Below, piece after piece: positions 32,586-43,935 of a stretch of DNA of 64,000 bases (position 1 is the stretch's first letter; each line of letters begins with the position of its first letter). The notes under the pieces are model-generated. The model was given only the letters and a program-made list of their open reading frames with translations, made no database searches and was not told the origin of the DNA. Origin of the DNA: Chromatiaceae bacterium (GTDB lineage Bacteria > Pseudomonadota > Gammaproteobacteria > Chromatiales > Chromatiaceae); assembly GCA_024235415.1 (NCBI GenBank), contig JACKML010000002.1, forward strand, positions 372,001 to 436,000, in the 5' to 3' direction. Position numbers and translations under genes: made by a program.

Positions 32586-33679
32586 AGCACCTGCCCCAGC
32601 GCCTGCAGGAAGCGCTCGTTTTCCGATTCCAGGCCAATGCTCACCCGCAGGTGATTCGGCAGGCCGTAGTTGGCGACCGGACGGGTAATCACGCCGAGTC
32701 GCAGCAACGCCTGATCCACCGGGCCAGCCTCGCGACCGAGATCGATGGTGAGGAAATTGCCCGCCGAGGGGATGAACTGCAACCCGATTCGCCGCACACC
32801 CTCTTCCAATTGCTGCATGCCACGCCGGTTGAGTTCCACCGAGCGCTGCAGGTGTTCACGATCGGCCAGTGCCGCGAGTGCCGCGGCCTGCGCGAAGCTG
32901 TCGACGTTGAACGGCTGACGCACACGGTTGAGCAGATCGGCCACATCCGGATGCGACAGCCCGTAACCAACTCGCAGGGCCGCCAGTCCATAGGCCTTCG
33001 AAAACGTCCTGGTCACGATCAGGTTCGGAAAGTCACCCAGCCAGCGACTGGTGTCCGGGCGATTCCCGTCATCCGCGTATTCGAAGTAGGCCTCGTCAAC
33101 CACCACCAGGGTGTTCGACGGGACGGCCTCGATGAATGCACGCAAGGGGCCCGCGTCGAGGCAGGTGCCGGTCGGATTGTTCGGATTGGCGATCCACACC
33201 ACACCGGTCTGATCGGTGATCAGGCCACGCATGGCATCGAGGTCGTGCCCATAGTCCTTTGCCGGCGCCACCCGCAACGTGGCACCGACCGCCATGCTGC
33301 TGATCGGATAGACAGCAAATGCATATTGCGAAAACAGGCTCTCGCGACCGGCCCACAGGAAGACCCGCGCGATCATGTCCAGCACATCGTTCGAACCGTT
33401 GCCCACAGTGACACACGCGGGCTCCAGGTCGTGATGCCTGGCCAGCGCCCGGCGCAACTCGTAGGCCCCGCCGTCCGGGTAACGCGGCACGTCCGCGATC
33501 TGCGCCTGCAGCGCAGCACGCACCTGCGGCCCGGGACCGAGCGGATTCTCGTTCGATGCCAGCTTGATCGAACCGGTGATACCGAGCTCGCGCTCCAATT
33601 CGGACAAGGGCTTGCCCGGCACGTAGGGTTTGAGCGCCGCAAGACCGGGAGCTGCCAGTTGAATGAATTGATTAGCCAT
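32582..33679 (-). CDS. hisC: Histidinol-phosphate aminotransferase (HisC2 type)
   Basis: 365 aa PLP enzyme of fold type I. KLASNENPLGPGP, GNGSNDVLDMIARVF, NPNNPTGT, DEAYFEYAD and the lysine motif TRTFSKAYGLAALRVGYG are complete. Its place between pheA and tyrA suggests use in phenylalanine and tyrosine transamination as well as in histidine synthesis, as for HisC2 of Pseudomonas. Confidence 0.94.
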   Translation of the reverse strand: MANQFIQLAAPGLAALKPYVPGKPLSELERELGITGSIKLASNENPLGPGPQVRAALQAQIADVPRYPDGGAYELRRALARHHDLEPACVTVGNGSNDVLDMIARVFLWAGRESLFSQYAFAVYPISSMAVGATLRVAPAKDYGHDLDAMRGLITDQTGVVWIANPNNPTGTCLDAGPLRAFIEAVPSNTLVVVDEAYFEYADDGNRPDTSRWLGDFPNLIVTRTFSKAYGLAALRVGYGLSHPDVADLLNRVRQPFNVDSFAQAAALAALADREHLQRSVELNRRGMQQLEEGVRRIGLQFIPSAGNFLTIDLGREAGPVDQALLRLGVITRPVANYGLPNHLRVSIGLESENERFLQALGQVL

Positions 33680-33783
33680 GGGGTATTGCAGAAAAACCTG
33701 TGCGCATCAGAGGGTGGATCAACATGCAGCCGATCGACGCACGAAGAACATGCGGCTGACCGGCATGCCGGACATACACGCTG

Positions 33784-34869
33784 TCACAACACGGCCCTGG
33801 GGTAAGACCCCAGCTCCTTGAACATTCCGGCCTGCTGCTGCAGTGCGGCCAGCGCAAGGTGAAGTTTCTCGTCGTCGCGGTGACCCTTGATATCGACGAA
33901 GAAAACATAGTCCCAGTTACCGCGGCGTGACGGTCTGGATTCGATGCGCGTCATGCTGATGCCATGCTCGGCCAGCGGCGCCAGCAGACGGTAGAGGCCA
34001 CCGGCCTCATTTCGGGTCGACAGCAGCAGGCTGGTCTTGTCATCGCCCGACGGCGGCACCGCCTGCTGGCCAATCACCAGAAACCGGGTGGTGTTGCCGG
34101 GATCGTCCTCGATATTCGGCGCCAGCAACTGCAGACCGTACAGGTCGGCCGCCGTGGTGCCCGCAATAGCAGCAGCCTCCCTGGACTCGCCGGCGCGCCT
34201 GGCGGCCTCGGCATTGCTGCCGACCGGTATCCGTTCGACATGCGGCAGGTGGCGATCGAGCCAGCCGCGACACTGAGCCAACGACTGCTGATGCGAATAC
34301 ACCACCTTCAGCGCACCGAGCTCGGGATTGGTGCCCATCAGGTTCTGGTGAATCCGCAGTGTGACCTCGCCACAGATCTTCAACGGTGAATTGAGAAACA
34401 TGTCCAGCGTGTGACTGATCACGCCCTCGGTGGAGTTCTCGACCGGTACGACACCGTAGTGGCAACTGCCACCTTCGACCTCCTGGAACACATCGGAGAT
34501 CGCCGCCAGCGGAACCGTGGCCACCGCATGGCCGAAATGCTTGAGCGCCGCCGCCTGGGTGAAAGTCCCCTCAGGTCCGAGATAGGCAATCTTCAGTGGC
34601 AGTTCCAGGGCCAGGCATTCCGACATGATCTCGCGAAACAGCCGTGCGACCGCCTCGTCGCCCAAGGGCCCGGTATTGCGCTCCTTGACCATGCGCAGGA
34701 CCTGGGCCTCGCGCTCGGGGCGATAGAAGACCGCTTGCGGGTCGGACGCGAGCTTGATCCTGGCCACTTCCTGTGCCGCAAGTGCTCGCGCATTCAACAA
34801 TGTCTGGATCTGGTCGTCGAGATCGTCGATCCGATCGCGGATACTGCCGAGTTGATCTTGTTCGCTCAT
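33784..34869 (-). CDS. pheA: Bifunctional chorismate mutase/prephenate dehydratase
   Basis: 361 aa. An AroQ chorismate mutase lies at about residues 5-90 (IRDRIDDLDDQIQTLLNARA). The prephenate dehydratase starts with IAYLGPEGTFTQAAA and has GVVPVENSTEGVISHTLD. The C-terminal ACT domain has the feedback motif SRPSRRGNWDYVFFVD. Phenylalanine inhibition is expected from the ESRP motif. It lies between serA and hisC in one operon direction. Confidence 0.96.
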   Translation of the reverse strand: MSEQDQLGSIRDRIDDLDDQIQTLLNARALAAQEVARIKLASDPQAVFYRPEREAQVLRMVKERNTGPLGDEAVARLFREIMSECLALELPLKIAYLGPEGTFTQAAALKHFGHAVATVPLAAISDVFQEVEGGSCHYGVVPVENSTEGVISHTLDMFLNSPLKICGEVTLRIHQNLMGTNPELGALKVVYSHQQSLAQCRGWLDRHLPHVERIPVGSNAEAARRAGESREAAAIAGTTAADLYGLQLLAPNIEDDPGNTTRFLVIGQQAVPPSGDDKTSLLLSTRNEAGGLYRLLAPLAEHGISMTRIESRPSRRGNWDYVFFVDIKGHRDDEKLHLALAALQQQAGMFKELGSYPRAVL

Positions 34870-34968
34870 GACCGGATTCTAGCCGTTACCAGGTTGCCAG
34901 GCGGTGTCCGGCGCGTGCGCAGCGCCCCACCTGTCGCTCGCCATTCCCCATAGATGGAGCCGGCCCGT

Positions 34969-36147
34969 TCAGTCACAGCCCAGGCAACGCACCGACAGTA
35001 CGCCGCTGATCCCGGTGATCCGCTGCACCGAATCTTCGGAAGGCGGACTGTCGACATCGATCAGGGTCACTGCTATCCCGCCGCGTGACTTGTTCAGCAT
35101 GTCGATGATGTTGAGCCCTGCAGCCGCCAGGTCGGTCGAGATCTGACCCAGCATGTTCGGCACGTTGCTGTTGACCACGGCAATACGGTAGCCATCGTCG
35201 GTACGCGGCAGGCTGATCTCGGGGAAATTGACCGAATTGCTGACGTTGCCGTTTTCCAGCCAGTCACGCACCTGGTCGGCGACCATCAGCGCGCAGTTCT
35301 CCTCGGCCTCCGCAGTCGACGCACCCAGGTGCGGCAAGGTGATGACCCGCGGGTGGTCCTTCAGCAGGTTGCTGGGAAAATCGCAGACATAGGCATACAG
35401 ATGTCCGCTGTTCAGCGCCGCGACCGCCGCCTCGTCGTCGATGATGCCGTTGCGTGCGAAGTTGAGCAGGACCGAGCGCTTCTTCATCAGGCGCAGGCGG
35501 TCGGCGTTGATCATATTGCGCGTAGCATCGGTCAGCGGCACATGGAAGGTGATGAAGTCCGAGCGCGCCGCCAGATCGTCCACCGACAATGCCTGCTGCA
35601 CGTCGGAGTCCAGTGCCCAGGCCGCACGGACCGTGATCGTCGGATCGTAGCCGATGACCTTCATGCCCAAAGCGCGCGCGGCGTTCGCGACCTTGACCCC
35701 GATCGCGCCCAGGCCGATGACTCCGAGGGTGCGCCCTGGCAGTTCGAAGCCGACGAAGTTCTTCTTGCCGGCCTCGACGGCTTTGTTGATCGTCGCATCG
35801 TCACCCGACAGCGACGTTGCGAACTGCCACGCCTGGCCGATGTTGCGCGCGGCCATCAGCATCCCGGCGACAACCAGTTCCTTGACCGCGTTCGCGTTCG
35901 CGCCCGGGGCATTGAACACGGGGATACCGGCAGCAGTCATCGCATCCACCGGGATATTGTTCACGCCGGCACCGGCACGCCCGATCGCCTGCACCGACGG
36001 CGCCAGCTTCATGTCGTGCATCTTCGCCGAGCGCACCAGGATCGCATCCGGGTTCGTCATCTCCGACGCTATCTCGTAGCGGTCACGCGGAAAGCGGTCG
36101 AGTCCGACCACCGAAATATTGTTCAACGTCTGAATCTTGTACATCAA
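34969..36147 (-). CDS. serA: D-3-phosphoglycerate dehydrogenase
   Basis: 392 aa, the short form. It has the NAD site TLGVIGLGAIGVKVANAA, the catalytic Arg and Glu region and the His motif TLPHLGASTAEAEENCALM. A C-terminal ACT domain (NSNVPNMLGQISTDLAAAGL) points to feedback control. It oxidises 3-phosphoglycerate, the first step of serine synthesis, and lies next to serC, which does the second. Confidence 0.95.
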   Translation of the reverse strand: MMYKIQTLNNISVVGLDRFPRDRYEIASEMTNPDAILVRSAKMHDMKLAPSVQAIGRAGAGVNNIPVDAMTAAGIPVFNAPGANANAVKELVVAGMLMAARNIGQAWQFATSLSGDDATINKAVEAGKKNFVGFELPGRTLGVIGLGAIGVKVANAARALGMKVIGYDPTITVRAAWALDSDVQQALSVDDLAARSDFITFHVPLTDATRNMINADRLRLMKKRSVLLNFARNGIIDDEAAVAALNSGHLYAYVCDFPSNLLKDHPRVITLPHLGASTAEAEENCALMVADQVRDWLENGNVSNSVNFPEISLPRTDDGYRIAVVNSNVPNMLGQISTDLAAAGLNIIDMLNKSRGGIAVTLIDVDSPPSEDSVQRITGISGVLSVRCLGCD

Positions 36148-36218
36148 TCTGCCCTTTCCGTTGCTACCGCCGGGTGCCGCTTAGCGATCGACCGAACCCA
36201 CCTGCACCACTATGTCGA

Positions 36219-37304
36219 TCAACCGTGCGTGCGCTCGAACTCCGCCATGTAGTCGACCAGCGCCTTCACCCCGGCCTCCGGCATCGGGTTGTAGATACTG
36301 GCGCGCATGCCGCCGACCGAACGGTGCCCCTTCAGTGTCTTGAGACCGGCGGCACTCGCCCCCTTGAGGAAGGACTCGTCCAGCGCCGCATCGGCCAGCG
36401 TAAACGGCACGTTCATCCACGAGCGGCATGCCTTGTCGACCGGGTTCGCATAAAAAGCGGAATTGTCGATCGCGTCATACAGCAGCGTCGCCTTGCGCTG
36501 GTTGATCTCCGCCATACCGGCAAGCCCGCCCTTGCCCTTGAGCCACTTGAACACCAGACCGGCCAGGTACCAGCCATAGGTCGGTGGCGTGTTGTACATC
36601 GACTCGTTCTCGGCGTGGGTCGCGTAGTTGAACATTGTCGGTGTGCCATCGAGCGGCGTACCGATCAGGTCGTCGCGCACGATCACCAGGGTAAGTCCGG
36701 CAGGCCCGATGTTCTTCTGGGCCCCGGCATAGATCAGGCCGAAGCGCGATACATCGAGCGGCCGCGAAAGGATGGTGGACGACAGGTCGGCGACCAGCGG
36801 GATATCGCCGGTATCCGGGATATACCCGAACTCGACGCCTTCGATCGTCTCGTTCGGCGTGTAGTGCACATAGGCAGCATCGGCCGAGAGTTCAAAACCG
36901 CCGGCAGCGGGCACGCTGGTGAATTTGCCCTCGACTTCGCTGTTTACCGTGACCTTGACCTCACCGAAGCGCTTGGCCTCGGAGATCGCTTTCTTCGACC
37001 ACGAGCCGGTGCGGAAATAGTCGGCCTTGCCGGTCCGTCCGATCAGGTTCATCGGGATCATTGCGAACTGGCTGGAGGCGCCACCCTGCAGGAACAGGAC
37101 CTTGTAGTTCGACGGAACCCCCATCAATTCACGCAGATCAGCCTCGGCCTCGGCGGCAATCGACATGAACTCCTTGCCGCGATGGCTCATTTCCATCACC
37201 GACATGCCCGAGCCATGCCAATCGAGCATCTCGGACTGGGCCTGCAGCAATACCTCTTCCGGAAGGGCGGCCGGGCCTGCGCTGAAGTTGTAAACACGTG
37301 CCAT
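36219..37304 (-). CDS. serC: Phosphoserine aminotransferase
   Basis: 361 aa. It begins MARVYNFSAGPAALPEEVL and carries the PLP lysine in GLIYAGAQKNIGPAGLTLVI and the phosphate-binding MSHRGKEF. SerC makes phosphoserine and also acts in vitamin B6 synthesis. It follows gyrA by 99 bases. An upstream in-frame ATG would add ten residues, but the family starts here. Confidence 0.96.
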   Translation of the reverse strand: MARVYNFSAGPAALPEEVLLQAQSEMLDWHGSGMSVMEMSHRGKEFMSIAAEAEADLRELMGVPSNYKVLFLQGGASSQFAMIPMNLIGRTGKADYFRTGSWSKKAISEAKRFGEVKVTVNSEVEGKFTSVPAAGGFELSADAAYVHYTPNETIEGVEFGYIPDTGDIPLVADLSSTILSRPLDVSRFGLIYAGAQKNIGPAGLTLVIVRDDLIGTPLDGTPTMFNYATHAENESMYNTPPTYGWYLAGLVFKWLKGKGGLAGMAEINQRKATLLYDAIDNSAFYANPVDKACRSWMNVPFTLADAALDESFLKGASAAGLKTLKGHRSVGGMRASIYNPMPEAGVKALVDYMAEFERTHG

Positions 37305-37403
37305 TTTTTTAGTCCCGAATCTTAAAGAAAACAAAAAGGGGGAGACAACGCTGACCAGGCAACCTGCCCGACCGGGCCATCATGCGACGGCGGTTCCACT
37401 CGC

Positions 37404-39992
<2,589 letters not shown>

Positions 39993-40206
39993 TGGCGGCT
40001 TTCCCGATCAGCACCCCTGCGTCGTTGTATGAAACCCGGCCGGCGGCCCGGTTCGCTTGTATTTTTGGGGCGAATCAAGGGGCGGATACTACCATACCCC
40101 CAAGGGTGCGTCATACCCGAAAAACGCCACAGAACGCCTCATATGGCGCCAGAGAGCAATTAGCGGTATCCGAAACGGCGGAATTGGCCATTGGCCAATG
40201 GCTGAT

Positions 40207-40965
40207 TCAGAAGCGAACGGCAGGCGTCTCGATCTCCAGGCCATTGGCCCGCGACATGATGTACAGCTCGAGCAGGTCGTACTCAGGCGAGCCCTCCTCG
40301 AACGGCTCCGCGCGAAACGACACAAAGCACTCGGTCAGGCGCTGCTGAAGGCTGGTGATCCGCCCCCTGCCGAGACGGTATTCCGGGAAACCGTTGGCCT
40401 GTCCCTGGCTGAGCTTCTGGCCACGCAGCATCTGGCCCTGGTGCTGCACATGGCAGTGCTGACAGGCCATGTCGAGTTGACCGAAGCGCGTGTTGTACAG
40501 CGCCTCGCCCTTGGCCAGCAACGGCGCCATTTCGCCATCTGTCTGCACGTTCACCTTCTCACCCCTGGCGAGGTGGCGTACGTAGGTCTCGAGGGCGATG
40601 AGTTGCGAATTGCCCGGGGTCAGCGGAAAGCGATCGAGGTTGATCTCCCAGCAGTAGTTGACGCGCTCCTGCAGCGTCACCAGGCCACCGAGGTTGGCGT
40701 TGAACACCGGGTAGCGCGCGATCGCCTTGGCGTCGATCTTCGCGCCGTTTTCGCCATGGCAGCTCGAGCAGCTGTGCACCTCGCTGTCGCGCAGCTCGTG
40801 GAACAGTTCAGCACCGCGATCCACCGTCACCATGCCGGGATTGGAGAATTCGTCATCCTGCATCTCGCGTGTGCTGTCGTCGAGAAACGCATAGCCGCTG
40901 ACGGGCTCGGCCTGCGCCGGCAACGTCAGGGTGACAAACAGCAGTACGGCCAGCAGAGCCCTCAT
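40207..40965 (-). CDS. soxA: SoxA, L-cysteine S-thiosulfotransferase subunit (dihaem cytochrome c)
   Basis: 252 aa with a signal peptide ending near AQA (residue 19). Two haem motifs are present, CSSCH (66-70) and CQHCH (168-172). The catalytic cysteine that carries the persulfide is Cys213 (LTECFVSFRAEPF). With SoxX it couples thiosulfate to the SoxY carrier in the periplasm. It overlaps soxX by four bases. No soxYZ, soxB or soxCD lies in the window, so the remaining system must be elsewhere, as in organisms with split sox loci. Confidence 0.93.
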   Translation of the reverse strand: MRALLAVLLFVTLTLPAQAEPVSGYAFLDDSTREMQDDEFSNPGMVTVDRGAELFHELRDSEVHSCSSCHGENGAKIDAKAIARYPVFNANLGGLVTLQERVNYCWEINLDRFPLTPGNSQLIALETYVRHLARGEKVNVQTDGEMAPLLAKGEALYNTRFGQLDMACQHCHVQHQGQMLRGQKLSQGQANGFPEYRLGRGRITSLQQRLTECFVSFRAEPFEEGSPEYDLLELYIMSRANGLEIETPAVRF

Positions 40966-41429
40966 TTCAGCGTCACCAGGTAAGCGACCAGGTCTTCGAC
41001 CTGCTGCGCGGTAAGAAAGGTCTTGCCCCAGAACTCGCCCGCAATGCGATTGGCATGCGCCGGATCACGATAGAAACCGGGCATGATGGTCATCGGGTTG
41101 ATCTGCTGTTCATCGACGATCCGCAGGCGAATCTGCGCCGCCGAATAGCGCTCGCCAACGCCCTGCAACGGTGGCCCGATGGTGCCGTGAAAGGGCTCCT
41201 CGTCGATTGGCATCTGATGGCAGGCAAGACAGTTGCCGCCATGACTGTCGGCGGCCAGGGCGCGGCCGCGTGCCGGATCACCTTCCAGGCCACACAGCGG
41301 GGATGCAATCGCGAAGTCACTGGACTGCCACTCGCAGTAGGCCTGCTGCGCCGAGGCGTCTGCCAGCGCCACTGTGCAAACGGCATACAGCCCCAGCCAT
41401 GGCAACAGTCGCACAGACCTCGATCCCAT
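40962..41429 (-). CDS. soxX: SoxX, monohaem cytochrome c subunit of SoxAX
   Basis: 155 aa with a signal peptide (LLPWLGLYAVCTVALADASA). One haem motif is CLACH (67-71), and the likely methionine ligand is in INPMTIMPGFYR. The C-terminal FLTAQQVEDLVAYLVTLK is typical of class I cytochromes c. I start at MGSRSVRLL (41429) because GAAGGG lies upstream and the signal peptide then fits. Electrons from thiosulfate coupling pass through this subunit. Confidence 0.9.
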   Translation of the reverse strand: MGSRSVRLLPWLGLYAVCTVALADASAQQAYCEWQSSDFAIASPLCGLEGDPARGRALAADSHGGNCLACHQMPIDEEPFHGTIGPPLQGVGERYSAAQIRLRIVDEQQINPMTIMPGFYRDPAHANRIAGEFWGKTFLTAQQVEDLVAYLVTLK

Positions 41430-41503
41430 GTTCGCACCCTTCAAGTCACACAACATTTGAAATCCTAGGCCGACAGCCAATCTGACGCATTGATGCATGT
41501 CAT

Positions 41504-41968
41504 TCAGGGCAGTGGCAGCGCAGTCGTATCGACCACACGTCGCATCACAAAGCTGGAATGCACACCGCTCACTCCTTCGATCCGCGTGATCTTGTTCAGC
41601 AGCAGCGCCTGGTAGGCCTCCATGTCGCGCACGATGACCTTGATCTGGTAATCGGCATCCTGCCCGGTAATCAGCAGACACTCCAGTACCTCAGGCAATG
41701 CACGCACCTTTTCCTCGAAATTGGCAAAACGCTCCGGCGTGTGGCGATCCATCGATATGTGGATAAGCGCCAGCAGCGTCAAACCCAGCTTCCTCGAATC
41801 CAGCACTGCCCGGTAACCGGCAATCACCCCGCTGTCCTCCAGGGCACGCACACGCCGCAGACAGGGCGACGGTGACAGCCCGATGCGTTCAGCCAGTTCC
41901 TGGTTGCTGATACGCCCCTCGGTCTGCAGCACTTCGAGTATCCGGCGGTCGAACCTGTCGATATCCAT
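41504..41968 (-). CDS. Lrp/AsnC family transcriptional regulator
   Basis: 154 aa. The N-terminal helix-turn-helix is DRRILEVLQTEGRISNQELA and IGLSPSPCLRRVRALEDSG. The C-terminal RAM/ACT domain (VLECLLITGQDADYQIKVIV) should bind amino acids. It is divergent from leuA across an AT-rich 284-base region, so it may regulate leucine synthesis or the soxXA genes behind it. The ligand is unknown. Confidence 0.88.
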   Translation of the reverse strand: MDIDRFDRRILEVLQTEGRISNQELAERIGLSPSPCLRRVRALEDSGVIAGYRAVLDSRKLGLTLLALIHISMDRHTPERFANFEEKVRALPEVLECLLITGQDADYQIKVIVRDMEAYQALLLNKITRIEGVSGVHSSFVMRRVVDTTALPLP

Positions 41969-42057
41969 CCCCTGCCCCCTTTTCTTGCCTCGATGGCATA
42001 TTACATCCGGAATTGTCTGTAATTCGCTATTTTATTGCTCTTTTTATGTAATTCATC

Positions 42058-42120
42058 ATGCATTTCGCAATCAAAAACCCGCGTATCAGCCTTATGCTTT
42101 CCCTGTCGGCCACAAGCTGA
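42058..42120 (+). CDS. Possible leucine-rich leader peptide of leuA
   Basis: A 20-codon frame reads MHFAIKNPRISLMLSLSATS, with three leucines within six codons. It lies 133 bases ahead of leuA and is followed by a hairpin CCCTCCCC-GACAC-GGGGAGGG (42198-42218). This is the layout of transcription attenuation by leucyl-tRNA supply. No strong ribosome site precedes it and the T-run after the hairpin is weak. The rest of the 41969-42252 gap is AT-rich promoter-like sequence at 42000-42055. Confidence 0.4.
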   Translation: MHFAIKNPRISLMLSLSATS

Positions 42121-42197
42121 CGATGTGCTGCCAGCGGCCCACGAAGTCCCGTACAGCGCACCGAACCAACGCCGCAAGACAACCGGCAGGACCCGCT

Positions 42198-42218
42198 CCC
42201 TCCCCGACACGGGGAGGG
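42198..42218 (+). terminator. Candidate attenuator hairpin before leuA
   Basis: Perfect 8-bp arms CCCTCCCC and GGGGAGGG with loop GACAC, followed by TCGATTTCC. It could stop transcription when leucine is plentiful, if the leader peptide upstream is translated. It ends 34 bases before the leuA start. Confidence 0.4.
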
Positions 42219-42252
42219 TCGATTTCCGAGACCACAACCTGGAGCCACGACT

Positions 42253-43920
42253 GTGAGCACGTTCAACCACCGCAAGTACCGTCCGACACCGGCACTGCCG
42301 ATGCGCAGCCGCCAGTGGCCGGACCACGCCATCGAACACGCCCCGATCTGGGCAAGCGTCGACCTGCGCGACGGCAACCAGGCGCTGCTCGAACCGATGA
42401 ACGTGACGCAGAAACGCCGCCTGTGGGACCTGCTGGTCAAGATCGGCGTCAAGGAGATCGAAGTCGGGTTTCCTTCCGCCAGCCAACCCGACTACGACTT
42501 CGTGCGCTGGCTGATCGAGGAAGACCGCATCCCCGAGGATGTCACCGTGCAGGTGTTGGTGCAGGCCCGCGAGTCATTGATCAAACGCACCTTCGAGGCC
42601 CTGCGTGGTGCGCGGCGCGCGATCGTCCACGTATACAACTCGACCTCGACCGTGCAGCGTGAGCGGGTGTTTGGGCGTGACCGGGCAGGCATCAAGGCGA
42701 TCGCGGTCGAGGGTGCCGGGATGCTGCAGCGCGAGGCCGCCCGCTTTCCCGAGACCGAATGGGTTTTCCAGTATTCACCCGAGAGTTTTTCCAATACCGA
42801 GTGGGACTATGCGGTCGAGGTGTGCGACGCGGTCACCGCCGTCTGGCAGCCGACGCCCGACAAGCCATGCATCATCAACCTGCCAGCAACCGTCGAGAGC
42901 AGTACGCCGAACGTGTTCGCCGACCAGGTCGAATACTTCTGCCGCCAGGTTGCACGCCGCGACGCAATAATCGTGTCACTGCACACCCACAATGACCGCG
43001 GCACCGCGGTCGCAGCGGCCGAATTGGGCCTGATGGCGGGGGCAGACCGCGTCGAGGGCACGCTGCTGGGCAACGGCGAGCGCACCGGCAACATGGATAT
43101 CGTGACGCTGGCGATGAACCTGTACAGCCAGGGCGTCGACCCGCAACTGGACCTTTCCAACCCGGACGAGATCATCCAGATCTATACGCAGTGCACAGGG
43201 CTGCCGGTACATCCGCGCCATCCCTGGATCGGCGAGCTGGTGTACACCGCGTTCTCGGGCAGCCACCAGGATGCGATCCGCAAGTGCCTGCATCGGCAGA
43301 CCGCCGACGAGCCCTGGCAGGTCGCCTACCTGCCGATCGATCCGCGTGACCTGGGACGCGACTACCAGGCGATCATTCGCGTCAACAGCCAGTCCGGCAA
43401 GGGCGGCGTGGCCTTCGTGCTGGAGCGTGACTACGGCCTGACACTGCCGCGTTGGATGCAGGTCGAGCTCGCGCAGATCGTGCAACGCGAAAGCGAGACG
43501 CACAGCGGCGAGATCGGCAGCCGGCGTATCCACGAGCTGTTCATCGAGCACTTCGCCAATGCCGGCGACCCGGTCGCGCTGACCGGTTACCGTCTGCATC
43601 GCGAACACGGCGTGGACAGTATCGAGGCGCAGATCAGCGACAACGGGCGCGTGGATACGATCCGCGGCAGCGGCGAAGGGGCGATCGAGGCCTTCGTCGA
43701 CGCCTGGACCGCAACCTACGGCAACCACATCAACGTCATCGACTACACCGAGCACTCAATGGGTGAAGCGACCGATGCCGAGGCCGTGGCCTATGTGCAG
43801 CTGAATATCGATGGACAGCGCTCGGCAGGCGTGGCTTTCGACCGCGATACCGTCAGCGCATCGATGCGTGCGGTACTGGCGGCATTGAACAGAGCGCGCG
43901 TGACCCGGGCCGCTGCCTGA
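42253..43920 (+). CDS. leuA: 2-isopropylmalate synthase (long form)
   Basis: 555 aa with GTG start behind CTGGAG. It begins NHRKYRPTPALPMRSRQWPD, and the catalytic barrel shows SVDLRDGNQAL, VGFPSASQPDYDFVR and the metal-binding SLHTHNDRGTAVAAAELG. The C-terminal regulatory domain includes GSGEGAIEAFVDAW. This length and start are those of the LeuA form of actinobacteria and some proteobacteria. It condenses acetyl-CoA and 2-oxoisovalerate, the first leucine step, and is normally inhibited by leucine. Confidence 0.95.
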   Translation: MSTFNHRKYRPTPALPMRSRQWPDHAIEHAPIWASVDLRDGNQALLEPMNVTQKRRLWDLLVKIGVKEIEVGFPSASQPDYDFVRWLIEEDRIPEDVTVQVLVQARESLIKRTFEALRGARRAIVHVYNSTSTVQRERVFGRDRAGIKAIAVEGAGMLQREAARFPETEWVFQYSPESFSNTEWDYAVEVCDAVTAVWQPTPDKPCIINLPATVESSTPNVFADQVEYFCRQVARRDAIIVSLHTHNDRGTAVAAAELGLMAGADRVEGTLLGNGERTGNMDIVTLAMNLYSQGVDPQLDLSNPDEIIQIYTQCTGLPVHPRHPWIGELVYTAFSGSHQDAIRKCLHRQTADEPWQVAYLPIDPRDLGRDYQAIIRVNSQSGKGGVAFVLERDYGLTLPRWMQVELAQIVQRESETHSGEIGSRRIHELFIEHFANAGDPVALTGYRLHREHGVDSIEAQISDNGRVDTIRGSGEGAIEAFVDAWTATYGNHINVIDYTEHSMGEATDAEAVAYVQLNIDGQRSAGVAFDRDTVSASMRAVLAALNRARVTRAAA

Positions 43921-43935
43921 GAAATTTGCGATCGA

